In this document: positions 10,652-22,039 of the stretch, in pieces
Layout of the letters: each line of letters begins with the position of its first letter
How positions within the stretch are numbered: the stretch's first letter is position 1
Assembly (NCBI RefSeq): GCF_046630445.1
Contig: NC_092334.1
Span: 102,743,501-102,807,500, forward strand
Direction: 5' to 3'
Length of the DNA: 64,000 bases
From: Rutidosis leptorrhynchoides
Taxonomy: Eukaryota; Streptophyta; Magnoliopsida; Asterales; Asteraceae
The notes under the pieces: generated by a model
The model's input: the letters and a program-made list of their open reading frames with translations, nothing else
The model's database searches: none
Told to the model about the DNA's origin: nothing
Position numbers and translations under genes: made by a program

Positions 10652-12561
10652 TGATAAGGCTAAAAAGGAACATATATTTCATAGCATTATTCCCCAAGAA
10701 ATACAAGATTTTAGTTGCAATTGTTCCATTTTCAAGTAATATTCGTTTATATTAAATAAGTGCGAAGACAAAAGGCGAAAACGACGAATTGAAGACACAA
10801 AGGTCCAAAAAGCTCAAAAGTACAAGATACAATCAAAAAGGTTCAAATTATTGATGAAGAACGTCTAAAAATGACAAGAGTACAAGTTACAAAACGCAAA
10901 GTACACAATATAAAATTGTACGAAAGGACGTTCGAAAATCCGGAACCGGGACATGAGTCAACTCTCAACGCTCGACGCAACGGTGTAAAAATTACGAGTC
11001 AACTATGCACAAGAATAAAATATAATATTTAAATAATTCATAATAAGAATAATATTAAATAATAAAAAGTTGTTAATTGAGCATAGTTCAGGGGTCGTAA
11101 ATGAAAATTTCAATTCTAATTTGCCTATAAAAACTATGTAATACGATGATTACAGAGACTTCTTTTTCGATCAATTTTTTTTATCCTAAATCTATATATC
11201 GATCCATCTATCTATTATCAATATCAATTATCAATATCTATATTCTATATCTCTATCATAATGTTAACTTAATAAGATATAACAATAATCTTAATTTTAA
11301 TTTTAAATTATGATAATAATAAGATTTATGATAGAGATCGTTTGAGTGTGTAAGTCGAAATTCTGTCCGTGTGACGCTACGCTATTTTTAATCATTGTAA
11401 GTTATGTTCAACCTTTTTACATTAATGTCTCGTAGCTAAGTCGTTATTATGCTTATTTAAAACGAAGTAATCATGATGTTGGGCTAATTACTAAAATTGG
11501 GTAATTGGGCTTTGTACCATAATTGGGGTTTGGACAAAAGAACGACACTTGTGGAAATTAGACTATGGGCTATTAATGGGCTTTATATTTGTTTAACTAA
11601 ATGATAGTTTGTTAATGTTAATATAAAGATTTACAATTGGGCGTCCCTATAAATTACCATATACACTCAATCGGACACGATGGGCGGGGTATTTATATGT
11701 ACGAATAATCGTTCATTTAACCGGATACGGGGATGGATTAATAGCCACTAGAATAATTAAAACAGGGGTGAAATTATGTACAAGGACACTTGGTATAATT
11801 GATAACAAAATATTAAAACCTTGGGTTACACTCAGTCGACATCCTGGTGTAATTATTAAACAAAGTATTAAAATCTTGTTACAGTTTAAGTCCCCAATTT
11901 GTTGGAATATTTGACTTCGGGTATAAGGGTAATTTGACGAGGATACTCGCACTTTATATTTATGACCGATGGACTATTATGGACAAAAACCAGATAGACG
12001 TATCAAATAAACCAGGACAAAGGACAATTAACCCATGGTAATAAATTAAAATCAACACGTCAAACATCATGATTACGGAAGTTTAAATAAGCATAATTCT
12101 TTTATTATATTTCTCATCGTATCTTTATTTACTGTCATTTTATTACTCGCAATTTTATTTACTGTCATTTTATTTATTGTCATTATTTTACGCACTTTAA
12201 TTATCGTCATTTATCTTTACGCTTAAAATATAGAATCGACAAACCGGTCATTAAACGGTAAAAAAACCCCCCCCCCCTTTTATAATAATAATACTACTAG
12301 TACATATATATTTTTTTGTATTTTTTACAAATATTGTGTGTAAAAATATAGCGTTAAACTTCACTAGCTCCCTGTGGAACGAACCGGACTTACTAAAAAC
12401 TACACTACTCTACGATTAGGTACACTGCCTATAAGTGTTGTAGCAAGGTTTAAGTATATCCACTCGATAAATAAATAAATAACTTGTGTAAAATTGTAGC
12501 ATATTTAATAGTATTTCGTAACAAAAATAATACTATTTCGTATACACCCCCTACGACATCA
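10652..12561. mobile_element. Solo LTR of a different retrotransposon family
   Basis: A 1,910-bp segment begins TGATAAGGCT and ends ACGACATCA (TG...CA), flanked by a 5-bp duplication TTCAT (10647-10651 and 12562-12566). The uninterrupted site is seen in LTR C at about 39853-39865 (ACGTTCATGTTG). It has no PBS, polypurine tract or ORF, so it is a solo LTR left by recombination. CTCCCTGTGGAACGAACC near 12369 suggests plus orientation; lineage not assigned. It has no close copy elsewhere in the window. Confidence 0.9.
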
Positions 12562-13531
12562 TTCATGTTGTGATTAGTATAGAGATGGGAGAGAGGGAAT
12601 TAAGTGAAAATTTGGATTAGATAAATGGGTTTTGTGTGTTCACTGCAAAAAGAAACACAAAATAGAAAAATAAGTAGCAAGTGTGTTTGTTGATTGAATA
12701 TGGTGTGGGTCTTAGATAATCACATCACATGCATATATAAAGTGGTACAGTATACTCTAATGTGTAAATGATTACCCGAGTTCACACGTAAGAATATAGT
12801 AATTCAATAATATTAGTACACAGTGAAGCCATCATTCAATTGTCAGTATTCTATCGACATCAATTTTTAAATTTTACGATATTTATCGTGTTCCGTTTGA
12901 TATTCAGTGGCGGATAAAAAGTCTTCAGAGAAATCTCAAATTCTTACAGTAATTATCTTTATTTATTTCAGTCATTATGGTATAAAATTCAGTCATTAAC
13001 TATTAAATAAAAGTTACATTAATTATTCACTCCCAACCCAAGTAAAATATAAAAAGTTTTAAAATTCAACAAATAGTTCCCAAATACATTTTTAATAAGC
13101 CTATAATTTATATAATCCATTTTCAGATCACCGTTTATTTTAAAATCACATAAGTTCGAATTTAACTTGTTTAATATCAATCGAAATATCAAACGAGTAT
13201 TACATTCAATTAATATTTATTTTTAATATACTTTATTTATATATAGAGATATATTTTAAATAATCATTATTATAATATCCAATTTTTATTTTATTAAAAA
13301 CAATAACATATAATACATTAAATTATATTTTGAATTATTATTTATATATACATACACACATATCTATTTACAATTAATTGTTAGTGAATCGTCGGGAGTA
13401 GTCAAAGGTCAAATGAATACATAAACACAGTTCACAGTTTTTGAGACTGCAACGTTACAGACTTTGCTTATCGTGTCGAAATCATAATAAGATTAAGTTT
13501 AAATTTGGTCGGAAATTCCCGGGTCGTCACA

Positions 13532-13556
13532 GTACCTACCCGTTAAAGAAATTTCG
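13532..13556 (-). other. Polypurine-tract region of the tandem element, copy 1
   Basis: AACGGGTAGGTAC lies directly 5' of the 3' LTR on the minus strand, preceded by CGAAATTTCTTT. The same arrangement precedes the other 3' LTRs (20731, 32665-32677, 45607, 60000-60012). Confidence 0.7.
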
Positions 13557-13948
13557 TCCCGAAATTTGAGTGAGGGGGTCATGGCTAACAGTAAAAATGT
13601 TTTCATGACGAATATGAGTTGATAATAGACTTTTATCATTATTGAGTAACATAGATAAAACGATTTGATTATGTGAAGCGTACGAGTGAAGTTTTCACAA
13701 AAGATTGAAATAGGAAAAGTAAAGATTTGTCTTAACTTTTGACAGAGTCAGGGTTGAATTCAAAAAAAAAAATAATAATAATAATAATAAGGTTCGTCTT
13801 AACTTTTGATGTTGTCTTGACGGAATTCAAGGGATTTAAAGAAAATCTTCGAAATCTAAAAGATTTGATTCTTCGGCGAATAAAAAAATTAGGATCTCTT
13901 TAATTAAATGCGATCATCTGCCTCGAGTGCTTTGTCTGATATTTTCAC

Positions 13949-13955
13949 TATAAAT
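13949..13955 (+). promoter_or_regulatory. TATA box of the antisense small ORF, copy 1
   Basis: TATAAAT in CACTATAAATTTACC, about 75 nt upstream of the ATG at 14030 and followed by a CT-rich leader. It is conserved at 21147-21153 (copy 2) and on the minus strand at 59646-59640 of the other non-autonomous element. The strand is opposite to LTR transcription. Confidence 0.5.
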
Positions 13956-14029
13956 TTACCTTTTCCGTTCCCTTACTTTCACTACTTCAATACTTTCTTT
14001 CTTAATTCATAATTCCAAGAATTGTGAAA

Positions 14030-14203
14030 ATGCTTAATCCAGTTCTAGTCCTTGATATTTTCTTGATTATCGCATCAATCTCTCTTCTTTTTCAACTACC
14101 ATCAGAGGAATCTGTTTATGTCTACTATGCTCTAGGGATTATTGTATTTCTCATTCTCCCATGTCTTTATATTTCTATTCGTATTAATGTACACAGTTTG
14201 TGA
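14030..14203 (+). CDS. Antisense small two-helix membrane ORF, copy 1
   Basis: A 57-codon ORF, MLNPVLVLDIF... to ...RINVHSL, antisense to its host retrotransposon. Two hydrophobic stretches (about residues 4-21 and 31-49) flank the polar loop PSEESVYV, suggesting a small integral membrane protein. A TATA box and CT-rich leader lie upstream in the right spacing. Copy 2 (21228-21401) is open and differs at three residues. The more distant element at 53291-62918 keeps a recognisable but frameshifted version (59380-59560 minus), with IVFL.IPCLYI and HGL-stop matching. No known family recognised; function unknown. It could be a captured host mini-gene or a retrotransposon antisense ORF. Confidence 0.45.
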   Translation: MLNPVLVLDIFLIIASISLLFQLPSEESVYVYYALGIIVFLILPCLYISIRINVHSL

Positions 14204-14849
14204 TTTCTGTGTTGTTGTCGAGTTTTATATTTTTCCTTATGTTTCGGAGTTCTTTGCCTTTTTATTATCCTCTTGACCTCTAGTAAAGCGAGCAATGGTC
14301 CAGAATTCATAGATATGAATTTTGAAATGAACATAGGTAATGTTCTTAGAAATAAATGGTAATAGCACGATCTTGATTCGTCAAATTACCAGAATATCCG
14401 GGAAAGATAGAACTATCAAGAAAATATGTTCTTGATATGTTTATATATCAGATAAAATGTAAGAGTCATGTAACATGGCACATGATGATGTTAGGGTCTG
14501 TGAATCATCACGTTCCATTAGAAACTCAGCATGACTTACTGTAATATAATCACGTTGATCAAGTGTGATTATATTATACTAACTCGTGCTTCAGTTCCCA
14601 ACATTACTTCAATAACATTTATATTTTAAGCTCGAAAGTTTACAGAATATAGAAACTAACAGTTTCTATATGATGTAATACTGATAGCATGAAGAGATTA
14701 ATGATTTCAGATAAGAATAGTTATGAAAATATCTTCCGAAATATGGAGGATATTTATAATGAGATATACGATGATATCTTGGAATTTCTAATATCGAAGG
14801 ATGGTGAAAAAAAATTTGTCCGCAAGAGTTTGAAGTCAGAAGCAAGGTA

Positions 14850-15072
14850 TTCACTAAAGATTTCATAAGAAACAGAATCATCAGGATTCTTAATGTACAA
14901 GTTTAGTCCTTGTGATTTGTTCAGAGACTCCTTCGTAGTTTGCTCAATCAGTTTTTCAGTACATATTTTCCATTGAGTGTTTCCAACACTGCATTATTTA
15001 TCATCAAACTTTTGGCTGTTAAGATCGTTTACAGTTTTTTTTTTTGCTGCTTCATTCAATATTTTCAAAATT
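14850..15072 (-). pseudogene. Captured poly(A)-binding protein (PABP) fragment, copy 1
   Basis: The minus strand reads NFEN, then after a frameshift NEAAKKKTVNDLNSQKFDDKE and, further on, GLNLYIKNPDDSV. This is the end of RRM3 (NFEN..EAAK..V..LN.QKFDDKE), the linker, and the start of RRM4 (RNP2 LYIKN) of cytoplasmic PABP, which in the cell binds mRNA poly(A) tails. Only about 75 residues are recognisable. The linker is decayed and DSVSDE has become DSVSYE. Sense to the retrotransposon. No splice sites interrupt it. It is a gene-capture relic, not a working PABP; the better preserved copy is at 22040-22270. Confidence 0.8.
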
Positions 15073-15148
15073 CAGAGCATTAATTTGCAGACTAGGTGCT
15101 TTTCAGAATTTCAGAATTGGAATTCGTAAATCCAGGAGATAGAAATTA

Positions 15149-15187
<39 letters not shown>

Positions 15188-15397
15188 TTATATATATATA
15201 AATTGTTGTCGTAGAATCGCTGAGAATTTCGAGATTATCGATTGATGCCTTCCGGTATTTGGTATGGTAATTATCGTTACAAGATACCGATGAATTCATG
15301 ATAAGACTTCAATAAATAAATATATGAAGTTCTTGATAAGACTTCAATAGATAAATATACTGATTTGTCGTAGAGATTTGAGCCAAGGAGCAACGAG

Positions 15398-15577
15398 GTT
15401 GCTGGTACGTCTGCTAAAAATATAGTGGAATATAAAAGAATTCTCCGGTATCAAAAGGGTAATCGTATATATCAGGATTATAGTAAGGCTACTTCGAATG
15501 AAAAGTCGAAGTTGACTTGCTGGAGCTGTGACAAAATTGGCTACTTTGAAAAGGGATCGCAAAGTTATTTTTGCTAA
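15398..15577 (+). pseudogene. Antisense remnant with zinc-knuckle-like motif, copy 1
   Basis: A 59-codon open stretch ends TCWSCDKIGYFEKGSQSYFC and a double stop. CWSC....Y recalls a Gag CCHC knuckle in which the His is Tyr and the last Cys is displaced. Copy 2 (22584-22763) and a more diverged version in the other non-autonomous element (58370-58181, minus) share EYKR and WSCDKIGYFEK. It is antisense to the LTRs. It may be a captured or inverted gag relic; origin uncertain. Confidence 0.35.
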
Positions 15578-16681
15578 TAAATGCCAAAGGATCTGACACG
15601 GCTACGTGTTAAACTTTTACTTATTTGCTGAGGGTTTCTCAGGTGCAATACTATATACATAAATCTTTCCTTCCGTAGATGAAGTGCGGTTGGTTCATCC
15701 TCTCGATTGAGGTGTTTTCAAGAATCATGAAAGGTTTGAACGCAGATTGTAATTGTCAAGATACAAATGAGGTTTAAGATGAAATCAAGTGGCAAACTTG
15801 AATAATTGTTTAGTTTCATATATTATAATCAATATTTTAATTCATTTTAATTGTCCAATGTTATTAGTCCACAGTCGATAGACCACAGTAACAGTCTAAT
15901 AATTCATATATAGTTTAATATATAATATTCGAATTAATTAATACGTGTCATGACCCGTATACGTCTCAGACTCGATCATAACTCAAACTATATATATTAT
16001 TGTAGAATCAACCTCAACCCTGTATAGTTAACTCCCGCATTACTGCATATAGAGTGTCTATGGTTATTCCAAATAATATATATAGATGCGTCGATATGAT
16101 ATGTCAAAACCTTGTATACGTGTCCCGATATTTAAAGTGCGTAAAATAAATACAGAATTTATATGACGATAAATAAAATTGCGAGAATGTAAATTGCGAT
16201 AATTAAATTGGGATAAATAAAATGTAATCAGTTAGCTAGTAACAATTAGCGTGAATTCTTAACAAAATTCCTCATTGTTAATTTGTTTGTTTCTAACAAA
16301 TTTTATTTTGTCAAATGTTTTCTTCATTATGCCACTTGTTGGATTCTGAGAAGTCAAAATTCAAATATGAAATTGAATGAAAATAGTTATTTTGTGATGA
16401 ACAGATTCGTATATTGGTGAATGTAAGTAGGATAGTAAATGACTGTTGTGTCAGATTCGAAGAATGTACAGTGTAACTTACTAAAGTGAAATCTAAATAT
16501 TCCTTGGGTATTACCTACCCGTTAAAATATTTTCACCATTAACAGTTTGTACAAAAGAATTTTTAATTACAATATCTATGAAAACATATATACATATATA
16601 TTTTCTTCAGATGTAATCATGGATTTAATGAGTTAATATGATATTAAACTCATCTGATTTACGGCTAGAACTAGAGTACAT

Positions 16682-16704
16682 AATCTCTAAAACATTTAGA
16701 GATT
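16682..16704. other. Conserved hairpin 5' of the internal region, copy 1
   Basis: AATCTCTAAA/TTTAGAGATT inverted repeat with a 3-base loop, about 1 kb downstream of the PBS on the minus strand. It is also found at 36146-36168 and, diverged, at 57080-57100 in the other non-autonomous element. A packaging or dimerisation role is possible but unproven. Confidence 0.4.
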
Positions 16705-17029
16705 ACATATCCATCATGTCGTACGAAGATAAATGTTGTAGAATGTCATATAGAACGATGATTATGCTCGAGGTACAGAATGAGATGTTGAGGCATGGAT
16801 CGTTGATGGTACTGGTGCTGTTACTGATGGTAATGTTGGTGCCGGTGATGTTGCTGAAGCTGGTATATTTTGCACCATATTTTCCAAGGCTACAACTCGG
16901 GCGCGTAGTTCGTTGACTTATTACTCCGGGATGATTGTCTGTAAGAACGGGCGAATGAATAAAATCTAGAATTTGAGATAGTATATAATTATGAAGAGAT
17001 ACTCTGGATATGAGAGAGAAAATGGTGTC

Positions 17030-17290
17030 TCAAACAGGTTCGCCTGTAAGCGCTTCAGGTTCATCGTCAAGAGATGAATTAGATTGGTGGAGGGGATCGC
17101 CTTCTTCGTGTCTCCATTGATTAAGTCGACTACGAACCCAACAGATGAATTGGGGATGGCTGATTGATGGATTCATTCTGGTGACACCGATTTCGTAGCT
17201 TAGGTGAATATCCATGTCGGAATAGCTGTCGGAATAACTATCAGAATAGCTATCGAAATCTGAGGGACTCGAACTGGTTGAGGGATTCAT
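17030..17290 (-). CDS. SD-rich ORF near the PBS of the tandem element, copy 1
   Basis: An 86-codon sense ORF starting about 400 nt after the PBS: MNPSTSSSPSDFDSYSDSYSD followed by a region with HPQFICWVRSRLNQWRHEE. Its stop (17030-17032, TGA) corresponds to CGA in the sister copy (36494-36496) and in the element at 53291-62918, so the original frame was longer. Past it lies a decayed heptad-like stretch (LRARVVALENMV, near 16900-16870). By position it matches the coiled-coil ORFs upstream of gag in the two autonomous elements. No recognised domain; probably a decayed element-specific protein. Confidence 0.45.
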   Translation of the reverse strand: MNPSTSSSPSDFDSYSDSYSDSYSDMDIHLSYEIGVTRMNPSISHPQFICWVRSRLNQWRHEEGDPLHQSNSSLDDEPEALTGEPV

Positions 17291-17685
17291 CTCGTACGAT
17301 CAGATGAAGGATTTTCGATAAGAAATAGGTTATAGGATGTAGATTGGTACTCTGCAATACATAATTTACATATGCATATATAATACTAAAATCCCATAAG
17401 TTACGGAGGAATCTACGGAAGTTGTCAGGCAAAGTCTACAGTAACAGATACGCTAAGATATGAATTTTGTCTATACACTATTCATGCAGTCATTATAGTA
17501 AGATGTGTCTAGACTAAGAATGATAAGCAGGTAATTTCCTAAGGATGATAAGCAGATGATTTCCGACTAGAAATGATAAGCAAAACTTTTGACATGCAGA
17601 CACAGTCGAAGTCCAGACTCACTAATGCATCTAAACAACTATCAGTTAGACACACTAATGCATGACCTGGTTCGCTAAGACCACC

Positions 17686-17697
17686 GCTCTGATACCA
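17686..17697 (-). other. Primer binding site (tRNA-Met), copy 1
   Basis: TGGTATCAGAGC on the minus strand, 2 nt from the end of the 5' LTR (LTR B). It is complementary to the 3' end of plant initiator Met tRNA. Confidence 0.92.
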
Positions 17698-17699
17698 CA

Positions 17700-19140
17700 T
17701 GTCATACCCCGTCCTAATCCATCTGGACGAAGTCACCAACATCTGGTCCCATTGCAATGATCGACTCCAAATAATGTCTTTAAAATGAGCAAATGCACAG
17801 CGGAAGGTTTCTTTCATACCTGAGAATAAACATGCTTTAAAGTGTCAACCAAAAGGTTGGTGAGTTCATAGGTTTATCATAAAACAATAAAACTTATCAT
17901 TTTGATAGACCACAAGATTTAAATGCTGCATGGTACAAATGGGCTCGAATCCTATACCCACCTGTAATGTACATGCGATATCTTTTAAATACAGTACACC
18001 TTTCTCGTGTACGAAACCATTTTCATAAATCCTAGTAACCGTACACATATCTTGTGCACAAAAATAACATACACATAACCTATGTACAAAATCATTCTCT
18101 CGATATATAACATTCACATCAACTGGTGGCAATTATCATGTCCACATAATTCAATGGTGGCAATTATCATGTCCACATAATTCAATGGTGGCAATTATCA
18201 TGTCCACATAATTCAATAATAATCCGCAGAACTTCTGTTTGCATAACAATTCATTCGAGGAATGTTTTGCTTGTGTCTATCTCGTCAAACATTTATAAAA
18301 GCATTTCATGTATTCGCAGTTCAAAATATATTTCAAAAGCATTTAATAAAGCAGTTGTAAAAATAGCGCATGTATTCTCAGTCCCAAAAATGTAAAGAGT
18401 AAAAGGGAGTCGAATGAACTCACCTAATGTATTTTGTAGTAAAAATACATATGACTATATTGAACAATGCAGGGTTGGCCTTGGATTCACGAACCTATAT
18501 CATTTGTATATTTATTAATATTCATAATTGTAATTGATCACCTATATATTTATAAATATATTAGTTGTATTATTTTTATGTTAATAATATATATATGTTT
18601 TATATTGTTCATTTTGTATATTAAATTTTGTTATGTTATATGTGTTAAATATATATATTTATGTATGTATTTCACTCGTTTATCGAAACAGTATTTCTAA
18701 TTATACTAAGTTAATATTAGTAAAAATAATGGTAATAACATTAATAATATACTTATGTTAATAATAACTCTATTAGTGATAATAACAATGATATTAATAA
18801 TAATATTAATTTTAATGAGATTAATGATAACTTGTAATATTTTCATAATAATAATATTAATAATAATCCTAATCATAATCTTAATAATAATAATAATCAT
18901 ACAACTATTAGTGATAATAATAATAATTTTCATACTGTATTTATAATCATAATAAATGAAAGTTTTACCATAATACATCTATTGGTAATAATAGTGTTAA
19001 TAACTATAATATTAATTCTAATAACAATAATAATAATACTAATGGTGATACTAATAATATTTATGATATTCATAATACTTAATAATAATAATGCTACTAA
19101 TAACAATAACAATAACAATAACAATAACAATAACAATAAC

Positions 19141-19232
<92 letters not shown>

Positions 19233-20018
19233 AAGTATAAAAGTATATACCCATTTGAAAGCTTTTCTAAAAAGAATTGCTCACAACGAGGCTCGAACCC
19301 GAGATTTCTTGCTTGACCATAAACACACCAAACCATCATGCCAATTCAGTTTTTATGAATTATATCATATCCAAATATATTTATCCCGCTTTTATTTTTC
19401 TTTTCGACCCAACAACAATTAAAAACACTCAGCCCAACAGAAGTTCCTAAGCTGGATTGTGGTCCAACAGATGTTGCAGCCCAACAACACAATTAATTAA
19501 ATCTGGTCCAAAGTTGTATTAAAAACCCAAAACAGATTAACTGATCCATCCTTTATCAATTTAAAAAGGGTTTCGTTGTCTTCCGGTTCTTTTTCCTTCG
19601 ACAGCCGTGACAACAAAAAGGGAGAGAAGAAAAAAAATAATAATATCGCAGGTATCAATTATCATTATCATCGCATCCTCTTCATCATCGTTACATGATC
19701 ATAACATCACCATCGTACGTCATCATCATCGTCATTATCAACATTGAAGTAGCAGTAGCAATAAACCATGGTGGTTGTGATCGCTTGCAACCGGAATAGA
19801 AAAAGAAAGGAAACATAAATTGGCGAGTAACAGGTTTCCTATTCTGTTGGGTGTCGATTGAAAGAGAAGAAGTAGAAAAAAAAAATTGTAAAAGAAAACA
19901 TGGTTGCAGGTGCAGTAGTTAGCTCGAGCAGTCACAGAAGGTGGTTTGTGGTGTTTTTGTTTGAAATAGAAAGAGAATAATGTAGTCGTTAGTTGCAAGG
20001 AAAAGAAGAGGAAAAATA

Positions 20019-20068
<50 letters not shown>

Positions 20069-20280
20069 GGCAGTTTTAGGTTGTTTCAATGGTGATGGTC
20101 ATGTTAATCGTATAGAACAGAAACAGTAAACTTGTAGGTACAACAGGGATGGTTCAGTGGTGGTGGTGATCGTGAAGTGGTGGTGATCGAGGTGGTTGCC
20201 GACGGTTGTTGCAGGAAGAGAAAGAAAGAAAAAAAAAACACAAGAGGGGTGGGTGTGTTATATTGTAATCCCGTATGAAA

Positions 20281-20335
<55 letters not shown>

Positions 20336-20730
20336 GATGTTGGTCACAATATATGTAGAGAAAGAGGTGATGTAGTGGAGAGAGCTTTGGTGATGACGTT
20401 AAATGAATCGGCTTGGTTATTGTTGGCATGAGTGTAGGCTCGTACGTAACGAAATGGGACGTTCATTATTACAATATCCAATTTTTATTTTATTAAAAAC
20501 AACAACATATAATACATTAAATTATATTTTGAATTATTATTTATATATACATACACACATATCTATTTACAATTAATTGTTCGTGAATCGTCGGGAGTAG
20601 TCAAAGGTCAAATGAATACATAAACACAGTTCACAGTTTTTGAGACTTCAACGCTACAGACTTTGCTTATCGTGTCGAAATCATAATAAGATTAAGTTTA
20701 AATTTGGTCGGAAATTCCCGGGTCGTCACA
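17700..20730 (-). mobile_element. LTR B, the shared middle LTR
   Basis: At 3,031 bp it is shorter than LTRs A and C, because about 705 bp present in both (12567-13270 in A, 39865-40568 in C) is missing between ACGTTCAT and TCATTATTA. It serves as 5' LTR of internal region 1 and 3' LTR of internal region 2. It also carries the 31-bp triplet (18124-18216), a TAA array (19101-19230), GA (20022-20066) and TA (20282-20332) microsatellites. Confidence 0.92.
19285..19345 (-). other. tRNA-like segment, LTR B copy
   Basis: Same A-box (19343-19333) and B-box (19299-19290) arrangement as in LTR A, unchanged in both boxes. Confidence 0.5.
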
Positions 20731-21146
20731 GTACCTACCCGTTAAAGAAATTTCGTCCCGAAATTTGAGTGAGGGGGTCATGGCTAACAGTAAAAATGTT
20801 TTCATGACGAATATGAGTTGATAATAGACTTTTATCATTATTGAGTAACATAGATAAAACGATTTGATTATGTGAAGCGTACGAGTGAAGTTTTCACAAA
20901 AGATTGAAATAGGAAAAGTAAAGATTTGTCTTAACTTTTGACAGAGTCAGGGTTGAATTCAAAAAAAAAAAAATAATAATAATAATAAGGTTCGTCTTAA
21001 CTTTTGATGTTGTCTTATCGGAATTCAAGGGATTTAAAGAAAATCTTCGAAATATAAAAGATTTGATTCTTCGGCGAATAAGAAAATTAGGATCTCTTTA
21101 ATTAAATGCGATCATCTGCCTCGAGTGCTTTGTCTGATATTTTCAC

Positions 21147-21153
21147 TATAAAT
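21147..21153 (+). promoter_or_regulatory. TATA box of the antisense small ORF, copy 2
   Basis: TATAAAT in the same CACTATAAATTTACC context as at 13949, 75 nt upstream of the ATG at 21228. Confidence 0.5.
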
Positions 21154-21227
21154 TTACCTTTTCCGTTCCCTTACTTTCACTACTTCAATACTTTCTTTCT
21201 TAATTCATAATTCCAAGAATTGTGAAA

Positions 21228-21401
21228 ATGTTTAATCCAGTTCTAGTCCTTGATATTTTCTTGATTATCGCATCAATCTCTCTTCTTTTTCAACTACCAT
21301 CAGAGGAATCTGTTTATGTCTACTATGCTCTAGGGATTATTGTATTTCTCATTCTCCCATGTCTTTATATTGCTATTCGTATTAATGTACACGGTTTGTG
21401 A
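21228..21401 (+). CDS. Antisense small two-helix membrane ORF, copy 2
   Basis: 57 codons, same length and stop as the ORF at 14030-14203. It differs at residue 2 (F for L), residue 49 (A for S) and residue 56 (G for S). The frame is intact. The three changes are all replacements, so the two recent copies show no sign of selection. The G at residue 56 is shared with the diverged element at 59380-59560 and is probably ancestral. Confidence 0.45.
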   Translation: MFNPVLVLDIFLIIASISLLFQLPSEESVYVYYALGIIVFLILPCLYIAIRINVHGL

Positions 21402-22039
21402 TTTCTGTGTTGTTGTCGAGTTTTATATTTTTCCTTATGTTTCGGAGTTCTTTGCCTTTTTATTATCCTCTCGACCTCTAGTAAAGCTAGCAACGGTCCA
21501 GAATTCATAGATATGAATTTCAAAATGAACATAGGTAATGTTCTAAGAAATAAATGGTAATAGCACGATCTTGATTCGTCAAATTACCAGAATATCCGGG
21601 AAAGATAGAACTATCAAGAAAATATGTTCTTGATATGTTTATATATCAGATAAAATGTAAGAGTCATGTAACATGGCACATGATGACGTTAGGGTCTGTG
21701 AATCATCACGTTCCATTAGAAACTCAGCATGACTTACTGTAATATAATCACGTTGATCAAGTGTCATTATATTATACTAACTCATGCTTTAGTTCCCAAC
21801 ATTACTTCAATAACATTTATATTTTAAGCTTGAAAGTTTACAGAATATAGAAACTAACAGTTTCTATATGATGTAATACTGATAGCATGAAGAGATTAAT
21901 GATTTCAGATAAGAATAGTTATGAAAATATCTTCAGAAATATGGAGGATATTTATAATGAGATATACGATGATATCTTGGAATTTCTAATATCGAAGGAT
22001 GGTGAAGAAAAATTTGTCCGCAAGAGTTTGAAGTCAGAA

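Larger units (their letters stand above)
13532..17699 (-). mobile_element. Internal region 1 of the tandem element (no gag-pol)
   Basis: About 4.2 kb between LTR A and LTR B. Reading 5' to 3' on the minus strand: PBS (17686-17697), SD-rich ORF (17290-17030) with decayed continuation, conserved hairpin (16682-16704), AT-rich DNA, an antisense zinc-knuckle remnant (15398-15577), PABP fragment (15072-14850), an antisense small ORF with TATA box (13949-14203), and the polypurine tract (13532-13545). It also holds the empty site GATAG at 16431-16435, where the sister copy received the element at 23622. Confidence 0.85.
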
